From a virus: 64,000 bases of DNA. The notes under the pieces were generated by a model. It saw nothing but the letters and a program-made list of their open reading frames with translations. It ran no database searches and was not told where the DNA came from. A program made the position numbers and the translations under genes. Positions 1 through 7,175 of this stretch are shown here, one piece after another (within the stretch, counting starts at the first letter, position 1; the number at the start of each line of letters is the position of its first letter). The stretch is taken from IMG/VR virus record IMGVR_UViG_3300033146_002242, positions 54,288 through 118,287 of that record; one strand, 5' to 3'.

Positions 1-46
1 CAGACCACAAACATTGTAAAATGGCAATGAAAATTGTAGTGGTACG
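1..46 (+). other. 3' end of a group I-type intron in tRNA-Leu (partial)
   Basis: The tRNA-Leu 3' exon beginning at 47 is preceded by sequence that cannot form the 5' half of the tRNA. These bases fold into a hairpin (4-8 with 39-43, inner stem 12-16 with 25-29) and end in G at 46, directly before the exon. Group I introns end in a conserved G, usually just after a P9 hairpin, and the U34/A35 position of tRNA-Leu(UAA) is a classic group I site. The catalytic core lies left of the window, so the class is inferred. Confidence 0.6.
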
Positions 47-95
47 AAAATCCCTCGTTCGTAAGAACGTGCCGGTTCGATTCCGGCTCCGGGCA
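47..95 (+). tRNA. tRNA-Leu(UAA), 3' exon only
   Basis: The exon starts with AAAATCCCTCG, the 3' side of the anticodon loop and stem typical of bacterial tRNA-Leu(UAA). A long variable arm follows (57-61 pairs with 65-69), then the T arm (stem 71-75/83-87, loop TTCGATT), the acceptor strand TCCGGGC at 88-94 and discriminator A95. CCA is not encoded (TCA follows). The matching 5' strand GCCCGGA is not in the window, so the tRNA is interrupted at U34/A35. It would read UUA, a very common Leu codon here. Confidence 0.85.
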
Positions 96-120
96 TCAAT
101 TTAATTTAAAAGGAGGATGA

Positions 121-351
121 ATGGAACAACAACATATGTCGAATAGTAAACCCTTATACATACACACATCAGATGGGTGTGTATATCGGGAAGATATATC
201 GTTATATGCCTGTGATATATCATTTGAAGAAGTTATGGAAAAAGAAGTGAACTATTATATAAATAATGGATATAAAAATATCACTCCTAATGGAGTTGAT
301 GTCACTTTTTATCCTCCCAGTCAAATCCTAAAGTTTACTTATAAACGATAG
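121..351 (+). CDS. hypothetical protein, 76 aa
   Basis: The start follows an AAGGAGG ribosome binding site at 111-116. No family is recognised. The protein is soluble, tyrosine-rich and mixed-charge, with no cysteine pair or membrane segment pattern. It sits between the tRNA-Leu exon and the structured RNA region, so it may share the tRNA transcript. It ends in a TAG stop. Confidence 0.7.
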   Translation: MEQQHMSNSKPLYIHTSDGCVYREDISLYACDISFEEVMEKEVNYYINNGYKNITPNGVDVTFYPPSQILKFTYKR

Positions 352-379
352 GATTTAAAAGAATCGACAAAAACTTTTC

Positions 380-536
380 GTTGTGGTAAATTGTAGTTCG
401 CGAACACCACAACATAGGTGGGTAGATTGCACCTCTCCACCAAAAGTTACAAAACGATTGCCATTCTCGGCCAAGAATGGAAAAAGGTATTATTCGTTTA
501 TTGCTCGGAATGAATAATATGCTTCGGTGAAGGCAT
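380..536 (+). other. series of five stem-loops, probable 5' domain of a non-coding RNA
   Basis: No gene is visible from 352 to 836. Successive inverted repeats fill 380-536: 380-387/406-413 with an inner GTTCGCGAAC; 417-421/437-441; 461-467/474-480; 488-495/512-519; and 519-525/529-536 with one bulge. They lie directly upstream of the folded module at 593-764 on the same strand. They may therefore be the variable 5' half of one RNA of about 450 nt. This is a reading of pairing potential, not proof of transcription. Confidence 0.5.
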
Positions 537-592
537 CGGAGAATATAAAAAGAATTAAATAGCTTTGAAAATCAGGATTAACAAATATTGAT

Positions 593-764
593 ACTCTCAG
601 ATTGCGAAGCCTCAGAGCTCTTAGATGAGCAGCCGGAGGATAGGCTGAGAGTTGGAGTCGTCGATACAGGGAGTCCAGAGAATACTGTCAAGTCTTAAGG
701 CTTCGGTAGCAGTATTTGATGACGGACCCGGTGCAGTGTAGAAGCTAGTCTGGTAACAGAAGGC
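593..764 (+). ncRNA. structured RNA module, copy 1
   Basis: The last 113 nt (652-764) recur exactly at 1719-1831. The preceding outer helix pairs 593-600 with 645-652. Copy 2 keeps this helix with five compensatory pair changes, direct evidence for a conserved RNA fold. Inside are a hairpin 617-620/627-630, helix 657-662/718-723, hairpin 681-687/710-716 with a nested 690-694/699-703, and a crossing helix 675-679/749-753 that makes a pseudoknot. The class is not identified; large phage RNAs found near tRNAs (GOLLD, ROOL) are candidates by context only. Confidence 0.75.
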
Positions 765-791
765 AAGGCCACCGAAAGGCGCATGGCCCAT

Positions 792-817
792 GCCTCGGAT
801 TTGCTTGCGGGGCTTTT
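792..817 (+). terminator. probable terminator of structured RNA copy 1
   Basis: GCCTC at 792-796 can pair with GGGGC at 809-813 and is followed by TTTTT. A short hairpin (781-785/789-793) lies just upstream. It falls between the RNA module and the next gene's ribosome binding site. Confidence 0.4.
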
Positions 818-836
818 TATCCTAAGGAGCGAAATT

Positions 837-1016
837 ATGTTATATGAGTGTAATACCGGACTTAACTGTTCTGAGTGTAGAGGGTGTGCTACGCAACTTG
901 AAGTTTGTTCGGACTTTATCTCCCTTGAATACCTTTCAGAAGAGTGTACGCACAGAAATCTAGAAATGGAGTTGGAAGTGCCTATAACCAGAGAAAAAAC
1001 CCCGAGAATATCTTAG
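837..1016 (+). CDS. hypothetical Cys-rich small protein, 59 aa
   Basis: The start is the ATG at 837 because AAGGAG lies seven bases upstream; the open frame continues upstream only into the structured RNA. Cysteines cluster early (CNTGLNCSECRGC), which suggests metal binding, and more follow. No family is recognised. It sits in the GC-richer island between the two RNA copies, and its codon use is less A/T-biased than in the rest of the window. Confidence 0.6.
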   Translation: MLYECNTGLNCSECRGCATQLEVCSDFISLEYLSEECTHRNLEMELEVPITREKTPRIS

Positions 1017-1091
1017 CTACTTGTTAGTTTTGTGGGGCGTAGGGCAAGTTAACTCACGATGTTTTTGAAAAATTGAATAAGGAGTTAGACC

Positions 1092-1529
1092 ATGAAAGTA
1101 TATCTTACAAGACGAGTTGCTAATATGACAGATGGTATGGGGCCCATGCAAATCGACAAGTGCTTTCTTTACGAAGGGCATGCTAACAAGTATATAAATG
1201 CCCAACCAGGAATTATGGGAAGGCGAGCATGTTGGAGCAAGAGAGAGGTTGGAGACTGGGATGTTATCCCTTTAGAAGTTATTGAAGAAGATATTATTGG
1301 TAACACCCGGTCTGCTAATGAGATTAAAATAGAAGACTTGGAAGACTGGACTACGCAAATTTGGAAAGAATACGCTGCCGAATTATATCAAGGGAAATGT
1401 CTGATACTATCGGTTTCTTTGGGAAGAGGGGAATACCAGGTAACTCTTGGTAAAGAAGTTCTCTACCGAGGGTCTGATAAAAGTAAGGCTAAGTATGCGT
1501 ATGAGGAAGTCACAAAACTGGACGACTAG
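1092..1529 (+). CDS. hypothetical protein, 145 aa
   Basis: A clear AAGGAGT site precedes the ATG. The protein is soluble, with an acidic central stretch and a tryptophan-rich middle (DWTTQIWKEY). No family is recognised. It lies between the two copies of the structured RNA, and its base composition matches that island rather than the rest of the phage. Confidence 0.7.
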   Translation: MKVYLTRRVANMTDGMGPMQIDKCFLYEGHANKYINAQPGIMGRRACWSKREVGDWDVIPLEVIEEDIIGNTRSANEIKIEDLEDWTTQIWKEYAAELYQGKCLILSVSLGRGEYQVTLGKEVLYRGSDKSKAKYAYEEVTKLDD

Positions 1530-1657
1530 GGTTAAAGTTAAGGGTATCTGTGCATAATAGGGTTAAAGTTCCTCCCTGCTGGATGTGTATAAACCAGTCT
1601 ACACTTGGTATAAAGACTAAAGGTGGGGTCGACTCCCATTGCCCGCACTATTTTGAC
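1528..1657 (+). other. non-coding stretch with a T-arm-like hairpin upstream of RNA copy 2
   Basis: A 12-nt direct repeat AGGGTTAAAGTT occurs at 1528-1539 and 1559-1570. A hairpin GTGTA/TACAC follows near 1588-1607. GTGGG GTCGACT CCCAT (about 1623-1639), followed by TGCCCGCA, resembles a tRNA T arm plus acceptor strand. No matching 5' acceptor strand or anticodon arm was found, so it is not a complete tRNA. The stretch occupies the place that the hairpin series holds in copy 1. Confidence 0.4.
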
Positions 1658-1831
1658 ACCTCTGGATTGCGAAGCCTTGTACCCTTGTTTAGAGGGAGCC
1701 GAGAGGATAGGCCAGAGGTTGGAGTCGTCGATACAGGGAGTCCAGAGAATACTGTCAAGTCTTAAGGCTTCGGTAGCAGTATTTGATGACGGACCCGGTG
1801 CAGTGTAGAAGCTAGTCTGGTAACAGAAGGC
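1658..1831 (+). ncRNA. structured RNA module, copy 2
   Basis: Bases 1719-1831 are identical to 652-764. The outer helix (1658-1665/1712-1719) has a different sequence from copy 1 but is fully paired. The inner hairpin (1682-1685/1693-1696) also differs in sequence while keeping its pairing. A run of T follows at about 1841. From there to 2025 the sequence is AT-rich with no gene, probably the leader of the next operon. Confidence 0.75.
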
Positions 1832-2025
1832 GCGGGGCGTTTTTTAAAAAAATAATAAAATGTATAATGGATATTTATATCTAAGAAAAAATATTAAAAA
1901 ATTAATAAAATTATATAGGCAGTATAATAAAAGTTTTATGAAAAAGGATTGAAAGAAAATATAATAAACATCGGAATAAATATAATTGATTTTTTTTATT
2001 ACATCAAATTAGTTGAGAGGAGATT

Positions 2026-4068
2026 ATGGAGTTTATTGATTTTGTCGGGAAAATAAAAAAGAATTTTGAATATATGAAATCAAAATCTGATATTTTATTT
2101 TATACTACAAGAGATAGAAATAAAATATGGGAAACATATTTACAATCATTTCCAGAAGGATCAAATCCAATATATAAAGAAAGAACTGAACATGATTGTA
2201 ATGCATGTAAATCATTTATAAGACAATTTGGATCCATTGTTGTCATAGATCCATCTGATTTAAAGATGTTATCTATATGGGATATGGAAATAGGTGGTTC
2301 ATATCAAGATGTTGCTGATGCAATGTCACGATATGTTAAATCACATCCTATTGAAAATATTTTTATGCATAATGAAAAAAATATGGGAATTGAATGTAAT
2401 AGACAAGAAGTAGGTGGTAAAATTCTGAAATGGCATCATTTTCATTTAAAAACACCATCTAATATATTAGTCAATAAAGATGTAATAAATGAAATCAAAT
2501 CAGAATCAAGAGCCAACAAAGAAGTATTATATAGAAGTTTAACTGAATTAACAATTGAATCTGCTGAAATTGTATTAGATTTAATTGAACAAAATACATT
2601 GTATCGTGGCCGTGAGCATAAAAAAGTTGTGGAACTATTTATTGAATTAAAGAAACAGTTTAATAAAGTACCAGATAATTTAAAAGATCATTGTTGTTGG
2701 CTAACATCAGTTTCATTTAAATCATTATCAAAAATTAGAAATACTGTTATAGGTACATTATTATCTGATTTATCAGAAGGAAAAGATATTGAAGATGCTG
2801 TAAAAGCATATGAATTTAAAGTAGCTCCTTCGAATTATAAAAGACCGAAAGCTATTGTAACTAAATCAATGATTTTACAAGCTCAAAATACTCTTAAAGA
2901 TTTGGGTTTATTAGAATCATTGGAAAGAAGATATGCAACAATATCAGATATATCTGTTAATAATGTATTGTTTGCAGATAGATCTGTTAAACCAGCAATG
3001 AAAGATGTGTTTGATGAATTATTAGAACAAACACCTGAAAAAATAAAAAAATATGATAATGTTGAAAAAATTCATATTGAAAAATTTATATCTGATGTAT
3101 TACCAAAAATTAATACACTTGAATTATTTATTGATAATAAACATTTAAATAATTTAGTAAGCTTAACAACAGCTGTTAATCAGGATGCACCTTTTTTATT
3201 TAAATGGCCGAATCATTGCGCATGGTCATATACAGGTGACGTGGCAGATTCGATCAAAGAAAAAGTAAAGCAAGCTGGTGGAAAAGTTGATGGTGTTATA
3301 CGGTGTTCTTTATCATGGTATAATACAGATGATTTAGATATACATGTAATTGAACCCAATCAAAATGAGATTTATTATTTAAATAATACTTCATTCACAT
3401 CTGGAAAATTAGATGTTGATATGAATGCCTCTGCACGAAAAGCTGTGAGAGGTGCTGTTGAAAATATTACATGGAACAACAGAAATAGAATGTTGGAAGG
3501 TAATTATGATTTGATTATTCATAATTATAAAGTTCGTGAACGTAATATTGATGTTGGGTTTGAAGTTGAAATTGAACATAATGGACATGTATATAGTTTT
3601 AATTATCCAAAACATGTTAGCCATTCAAAGCCAATTAAAGTTGCAACATTTTATTATAATCCAAGAACAGATGAATTCAAATTAATATCATCCATACAAT
3701 CAACTGAAAATATAAAAGTTATAGATGAATGGAATATAAAAACAAATCATTTTCATAAAGTCCAATTATTATTGATGTCTCCCAATTTCTGGGATAATGG
3801 TAATGGATTTGGTATTGGTAATAAACATTATTTCTTTATGTTAGAAAATTGTAAAAACCCAGATAATTGTCGGGGTTTTTATAATGAATATTTAAAAGCT
3901 GATTTAACTAAGCATAGAAAAGTATTTGAGATTTTAGGGTCTAAAATGAAAGCTCCATATACTGACAATCAATTAAGTGGTATTGGATTTTCAGAGACAC
4001 AAAAAAATAGAGTTATTGTTAAAGCGAGTGGGTCTTTCAATAGGCCATTAGAATTAATTTTCCAGTAA
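2026..4068 (+). CDS. large phage protein with a YfaP-like DLDIHV segment, 680 aa
   Basis: GAGAGGAGA precedes the start. Near the N terminus is a conserved-looking HDCNACKSFIRQFG cluster (about residues 55-68). Around residues 425-440 the stretch LSWYNTDDLDIHVIEP resembles the DLDxHV motif of YfaP-type beta-sandwich domains. The C-terminal part is rich in aromatic residues and Asn. No catalytic motif is evident. The gene heads a block of small genes and is followed 36 bases later by another protein. I recognise the type from large phages but cannot assign a function; a virion or accessory role is equally possible. Confidence 0.8.
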   Translation: MEFIDFVGKIKKNFEYMKSKSDILFYTTRDRNKIWETYLQSFPEGSNPIYKERTEHDCNACKSFIRQFGSIVVIDPSDLKMLSIWDMEIGGSYQDVADAMSRYVKSHPIENIFMHNEKNMGIECNRQEVGGKILKWHHFHLKTPSNILVNKDVINEIKSESRANKEVLYRSLTELTIESAEIVLDLIEQNTLYRGREHKKVVELFIELKKQFNKVPDNLKDHCCWLTSVSFKSLSKIRNTVIGTLLSDLSEGKDIEDAVKAYEFKVAPSNYKRPKAIVTKSMILQAQNTLKDLGLLESLERRYATISDISVNNVLFADRSVKPAMKDVFDELLEQTPEKIKKYDNVEKIHIEKFISDVLPKINTLELFIDNKHLNNLVSLTTAVNQDAPFLFKWPNHCAWSYTGDVADSIKEKVKQAGGKVDGVIRCSLSWYNTDDLDIHVIEPNQNEIYYLNNTSFTSGKLDVDMNASARKAVRGAVENITWNNRNRMLEGNYDLIIHNYKVRERNIDVGFEVEIEHNGHVYSFNYPKHVSHSKPIKVATFYYNPRTDEFKLISSIQSTENIKVIDEWNIKTNHFHKVQLLLMSPNFWDNGNGFGIGNKHYFFMLENCKNPDNCRGFYNEYLKADLTKHRKVFEILGSKMKAPYTDNQLSGIGFSETQKNRVIVKASGSFNRPLELIFQ

Positions 4069-4104
4069 ATATATTTTTGTTTAATTCCAAACAAGGAGAT
4101 AAAG

Positions 4105-4488
4105 ATGAGTGATGTGAATTTGTTTGAACTTGCAAGTCGTATGAAATTTCGTTTTGATACCACAAAAGGGCAGTTATCCGTAGAAGATTTATGGGATATT
4201 CCCATGACTGGAAAAGTGTCATTAGATGCCATTGCTATTGATTTAAATAAAAAATTGAAGGACACCAATGAAAGTTTTGTAGTCCAAAAAAGCAGTGCTA
4301 ATAAAATTATTGAATATAAATTTGATTTAGTTAAATATGTAATTCAGACCCGCTTGGCTGAAATTGAAGCGCGGCAAAAAGAGAAAGAAAATAAAGAAAA
4401 GAAACAAAAGATTCTACAAATTATCGAAGAAAAGGAAAACGAATCATTGAAAAATATGTCTATTGAAGAATTGAAAAAAATGATTTAA
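4105..4488 (+). CDS. hypothetical phage protein with C-terminal coiled coil, 127 aa
   Basis: AAGGAGATAAAG precedes the start. Residues 1-45 carry the motif LSVEDLWDIPM, which I associate with a common phage protein of unknown role. Residues 70-127 are charged and heptad-like (EARQKEKENKEKK), suggesting a coiled coil and oligomerisation. It follows the 680-aa gene closely and is closed by a perfect hairpin at 4490-4540, so the two probably form one transcript. Confidence 0.75.
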   Translation: MSDVNLFELASRMKFRFDTTKGQLSVEDLWDIPMTGKVSLDAIAIDLNKKLKDTNESFVVQKSSANKIIEYKFDLVKYVIQTRLAEIEARQKEKENKEKKQKILQIIEEKENESLKNMSIEELKKMI

Positions 4489-4489
4489 T

Positions 4490-4540
4490 TTTATTTTGTC
4501 GAGAGTGGATTAATTTAATTTCCACTCTCGACAAAATAAA
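4490..4540 (+). terminator. 20-bp perfect hairpin, probable terminator
   Basis: Bases 4490-4509 pair perfectly with 4521-4540 across an 11-base loop. The arm ends are A/T-rich, giving a T-rich tract on both strands, so it could stop transcription in either direction. It separates the 2026-4488 block from the small genes that follow. Confidence 0.7.
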
Positions 4541-4554
4541 TAGGAGATTTTATA

Positions 4555-4650
4555 ATGGAATCTTTGCAATATAAATATAGTAATGATGTTAATTTTCGTA
4601 AACTTGTTGATAGTTTAGATGCAGTTATAGAGAGAAAAACAAATGAATAA
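4555..4650 (+). CDS. small protein, 31 aa
   Basis: TAGGAGATTTTATA places a good ribosome binding site before the ATG. The sequence includes YSNDVNFRKLVDSLDAVIE, which resembles short phage and bacterial proteins with an 'FRKLVDSL' core. Its stop overlaps the start of the next gene (ATGAATAA), suggesting translational coupling. Function unknown. Confidence 0.6.
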   Translation: MESLQYKYSNDVNFRKLVDSLDAVIERKTNE

Positions 4651-4894
4651 AAAATTAATTATATGTTCGGATTTTTTAAAAAATATAGATGATTTTATAT
4701 ATAATTATAATTTATCATTAAATGAATGTGTAAGAATTGTAAAATATGATTTTTATTATAAAATTCGAGGGTATAAAAATTTACCATTTATTATTATACC
4801 TCCAATAACGTTTATATGTGAATTTTATGAAATTGCTAAAATACAACAATTTTTTGAAATACAAGAAAATCAAATAGAAGAATATTTTTTTTAA
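4643..4894 (+). CDS. hypothetical protein, 83 aa
   Basis: The start overlaps the end of the 31-aa gene by eight bases. The protein is aromatic and isoleucine-rich and contains a proline-flanked hydrophobic patch (PFIIIPPITFI). No family is recognised. It is probably co-translated with its upstream neighbour. Confidence 0.6.
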   Translation: MNKKLIICSDFLKNIDDFIYNYNLSLNECVRIVKYDFYYKIRGYKNLPFIIIPPITFICEFYEIAKIQQFFEIQENQIEEYFF

Positions 4895-4902
4895 AATGTA
4901 TT

Positions 4903-4930
4903 TTGAACTATATATAATAAATAGTATTAT
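4903..4930 (+). promoter_or_regulatory. candidate sigma70-type promoter
   Basis: TTGAAC at 4903-4908, a 16-base spacer and TATTAT at 4925-4930 lie about 45 bases upstream of the gene at 4977. The spacer is bounded by CTAT and ATAG, giving partial dyad symmetry like other short palindromes in this region. In so AT-rich a genome such matches also arise by chance. Confidence 0.35.
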
Positions 4931-4976
4931 GAAGAATATATTTTTATTATTTTAAAGAACATAGGAATATATAATA

Positions 4977-5192
4977 ATGAAAATGGAACTTCCTGTTAAA
5001 ACGATTTTTAAATGCACCTCATATTGTAATTTTACAATAGAAGTTATTGAAAATGACGATCTTACATGTTCAGATTGCTTTTTTGATGATAGAAAAATAG
5101 ATTATGATTCGGACACAATGTGGTGTCATTTATTAAAATGTGCAAAAGATGAAAGAACTGATCATAAAAATGTGATATTTAAAAGAGTGTGA
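4977..5192 (+). CDS. hypothetical Cys-rich protein, 71 aa
   Basis: Six cysteines, including CTSYC and CSDC, suggest a zinc-binding or disulfide fold. Two Met codons lie at the start (MKM), and the ribosome binding site (AGGAAT) is weak, so the exact start is uncertain. The gene ends five bases before tRNA-Thr, so the two may share a transcript. Confidence 0.55.
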   Translation: MKMELPVKTIFKCTSYCNFTIEVIENDDLTCSDCFFDDRKIDYDSDTMWCHLLKCAKDERTDHKNVIFKRV

Positions 5193-5196
5193 TTAT

Positions 5197-5269
5197 GCCG
5201 GGTTAGCTCAATTGGCAGAGCAGTTGATTTGTAATCAACAGGTTGTGGGTTCGATTCCCATGCTCGGCT
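5197..5269 (+). tRNA. tRNA-Thr(UGU)
   Basis: A complete cloverleaf: acceptor GCCGGGT with GCTCGGC, D arm, anticodon stem 5223-5227/5235-5239 with loop TTTGTAA (anticodon TGT at 5230-5232), and T arm GTGGG/CCCAT. CCA is not encoded (TTTC follows). It reads ACA. Confidence 0.93.
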
Positions 5270-5292
5270 TTCAATTTAACGAGGAGTTGAAG

Positions 5293-5604
5293 ATGGATGA
5301 AACTTTAAAAAAAATTTATGGTATGATTCCAAGATTGCCACAAAGACAAGATTCATTAGCAGCACAATTTGCTGATTTAAAAATATTTGCAAATTCAATG
5401 GGAATGTATGATGCTGCTGATGCAATATCTCAATGGATTGTTAATATGCCTAAATTAAAATTTGGGTGTTATTGTGATTTGGAAGAAGGGCATAAACCTG
5501 ATGAATGTGTGATTAATTTGGGTAAAAAATCCAATTGTATATATGCAAAAAATATTGAACGCCCCGAACAATGTGAGTATTGGAGACCTATATCTAATGA
5601 GTAA
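5293..5604 (+). CDS. hypothetical protein with Cys-rich C terminus, 103 aa
   Basis: The start at 5293 is chosen because GAGGAG lies just upstream; the open frame before it runs through tRNA-Thr and is not coding. The N-terminal half looks helical. The C-terminal half carries CYCDLEEGHKPDEC, CIYAKNIERPEQCEYW and related cysteines, suggesting a metal-binding module. The stop overlaps the next start. Confidence 0.65.
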   Translation: MDETLKKIYGMIPRLPQRQDSLAAQFADLKIFANSMGMYDAADAISQWIVNMPKLKFGCYCDLEEGHKPDECVINLGKKSNCIYAKNIERPEQCEYWRPISNE

Positions 5605-5905
5605 TTGGGTATTTATAATTAAAGTTTGTATTTTATGTCAATTAGTAGTATTTTTTATATGTATGCAAATAAGTAAATATGAGGGGTATCCACCATCAGT
5701 TTGGAATGTTGCGGAATTAAAAACTAATATTATTATCTCAATTATTTTTCCAATTGGGATAGTATTTATTATATATTGGTCTTTAAATATAATTGGTGAT
5801 ATTGTTTCAGACAAAATAGAATACATAAAATCTAAATTGCGAATACATAGCAAATGGCAATATATAATTGATAATATATGGCCAAAGTTAACAAAAAAAT
5901 TATAG
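5597..5905 (+). CDS. small membrane protein, 102 aa (paralogue of 7205-7423)
   Basis: The start at 5597 (ATGAGTAA) overlaps the previous stop. Two hydrophobic segments lie at about residues 3-22 and 45-67, separated by the pattern YxGYPPSVWNVAEL. A FPIG motif sits in the second segment. The same order (YGYP..TW..RE, then FPIG) occurs in the 72-aa protein at 7205, so the two are probably paralogues. Function unknown; it may act in the host membrane. Confidence 0.65.
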   Translation: MSNWVFIIKVCILCQLVVFFICMQISKYEGYPPSVWNVAELKTNIIISIIFPIGIVFIIYWSLNIIGDIVSDKIEYIKSKLRIHSKWQYIIDNIWPKLTKKL

Positions 5906-5914
5906 GAGTGATTA

Positions 5915-6238
5915 GTGGCAGATGAAATTTTGGATAATGATTATATATTAGAATTGAAATTATTATCTAGAGTGAGAAAGCGGTGTTTTTTAGATCCAGG
6001 GTTTCTCACGAAAGTAATTCAAGCGGGAGTAGCTGGTATCCAAGAATATGCGGATACACAATCTCGCCGGGCTGCTGACATGGAAACATTCGCGTCAGCT
6101 ATGGCCTTTCTTCAAAAACAAGAAAGATTATCACCAAAATTAAAAAAACAAATGAATGATTTAGCTTTAGCTAAACTAGAAAAATGGATGGGCAAAACAT
6201 CTCTTAGATGGGATGATGATATAATAAAAAAGGAGTGA
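5915..6238 (+). CDS. hypothetical protein, 107 aa
   Basis: GTG start with TAGGAGTG upstream; no suitable ATG lies nearby. The sequence is helical and charged, with a central GIQEYADTQSRRAADMETFA segment. Its composition is a little richer in GC than its neighbours. No family is recognised. The next gene starts four bases after its stop. Confidence 0.6.
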   Translation: MADEILDNDYILELKLLSRVRKRCFLDPGFLTKVIQAGVAGIQEYADTQSRRAADMETFASAMAFLQKQERLSPKLKKQMNDLALAKLEKWMGKTSLRWDDDIIKKE

Positions 6239-6242
6239 TATT

Positions 6243-6416
6243 ATGGATAAATCCCTTAAAAATAAAAATGCTTGGGGTAAATTTTTTGAGCAAATGAAAA
6301 AAGAAGAAAATATAGAAATAACTGTTGATTCTAAAAAACATATGCGGCATATTGAAAAATCATATGAAAAAACTAATCAAGCATATTTACACGCTAGACA
6401 TATGGTGGTTAAATAA
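6243..6416 (+). CDS. small charged protein, 57 aa
   Basis: AAGGAGTGATATT precedes the ATG. The protein is rich in Lys, Glu and His and predicted helical, with no Cys or membrane segment. It lies in a tight run of small genes. Function unknown. Confidence 0.6.
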   Translation: MDKSLKNKNAWGKFFEQMKKEENIEITVDSKKHMRHIEKSYEKTNQAYLHARHMVVK

Positions 6417-6426
6417 AGGATGTAAA

Positions 6427-6690
6427 ATGGAATGGATTGATGTAAAATCAAAATTGCCTATGGAAGAATTAAAAGGTCAAAAAGTTATTGATCGTTATAT
6501 GGTTACTGTTTATCCAAAAGATATGGATCCTGTTGAAGGTCCAAGAGTATTGATTTTATGGTTTTCAGCAGAAAATATGGAATTTTCAACTGAACCTGGT
6601 GGGTTTAAATATGAAAAAATGCACGATCATTTTGTATCACATTGGGCAGAATTACCGTGTCCAGCTAAATTAAATAATGAAAAAAATTAG
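6427..6690 (+). CDS. DUF551-like protein, 87 aa
   Basis: The start at 6427 follows AAAGGA; the frame is open further upstream but overlaps the previous gene. The order WIDVKSKLP ... VLILWF ... HFVSHWAELPCP matches the DUF551 pattern (WxxVxxxLP at the start, HWxxLP at the end) common in phages and prophages. The role of DUF551 is unknown. A second, more divergent protein of this kind lies at 51170. Confidence 0.75.
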   Translation: MEWIDVKSKLPMEELKGQKVIDRYMVTVYPKDMDPVEGPRVLILWFSAENMEFSTEPGGFKYEKMHDHFVSHWAELPCPAKLNNEKN

Positions 6691-7087
6691 AAGAAAAATT
6701 AAAAGATTAGATTTAGAAAATTGGCAAAAAATGGTATGTGAAATAAATGATAATGATTATGTAGGAATGAAAGAAATAACACCTATAATAAATAAAAATG
6801 GATGTTATTTAGAGGAAAATAAGTGTTGGTTTGAATATAGTGGCAGAGCATTTACATATAACAAGGAGGATTTTTTATACACATTGAAAATTCTATCGAT
6901 GCCAAATTTTAGTGAATTACAAAAAAAATCATTAGAAGATTTTATAAAATATAATAAAAAAATTGCAAGTAAACATCAAAAAGAAATGTTATATATGATG
7001 AAACAAGAGGAAGATTTGAAAAAAGCTATTAGAGATATAAAAAAAATAAAATTCAAAATAAAAAAGATAAAAAAGATGAAAAAATAA
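6677..7087 (+). CDS. hypothetical protein with Lys-rich C terminus, 136 aa
   Basis: The start overlaps the end of the DUF551-like gene by 14 bases. Both ends are strongly basic (KKIRRKIKR at the start, repeated IKKIK at the end), which fits nucleic-acid or phospholipid contact. No domain is recognised. It ends 15 bases before tRNA-Lys. Confidence 0.6.
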   Translation: MKKIRRKIKRLDLENWQKMVCEINDNDYVGMKEITPIINKNGCYLEENKCWFEYSGRAFTYNKEDFLYTLKILSMPNFSELQKKSLEDFIKYNKKIASKHQKEMLYMMKQEEDLKKAIRDIKKIKFKIKKIKKMKK

Positions 7088-7102
7088 ATTAAATTGTAAT
7101 AT

Positions 7103-7175
7103 GGGTCATTAGCTCAGTTGGTAGAGCAACTGACTTTTAATCAGTAGGTCCGGAGTTCGATTCTCCGATGACCCA
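7103..7175 (+). tRNA. tRNA-Lys(UUU)
   Basis: Acceptor GGGTCAT pairs with ATGACCC. The anticodon stem ACTGA/TCAGT has loop CTTTTAA (anticodon TTT). The T arm CGGAG/CTCCG with loop TTCGATT is standard. TCA follows the discriminator A, so CCA is not encoded. Confidence 0.95.

Noticed and set aside
1622-1650. A complete tRNA before RNA copy 2
   Set aside because: Only a T-arm and acceptor-like strand exist; no 5' acceptor, D arm or 7-base anticodon loop could be fitted.
1550-1808. Two overlapping plus frames across RNA copy 2
   Set aside because: They run through the structured RNA, differ between copies and have no ribosome binding site. The helices with compensatory changes explain the sequence better.
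5212-5292. N-terminal extension of the 103-aa protein through tRNA-Thr
   Set aside because: The extension is the tRNA sequence itself; a GAGGAG site supports the start at 5293.
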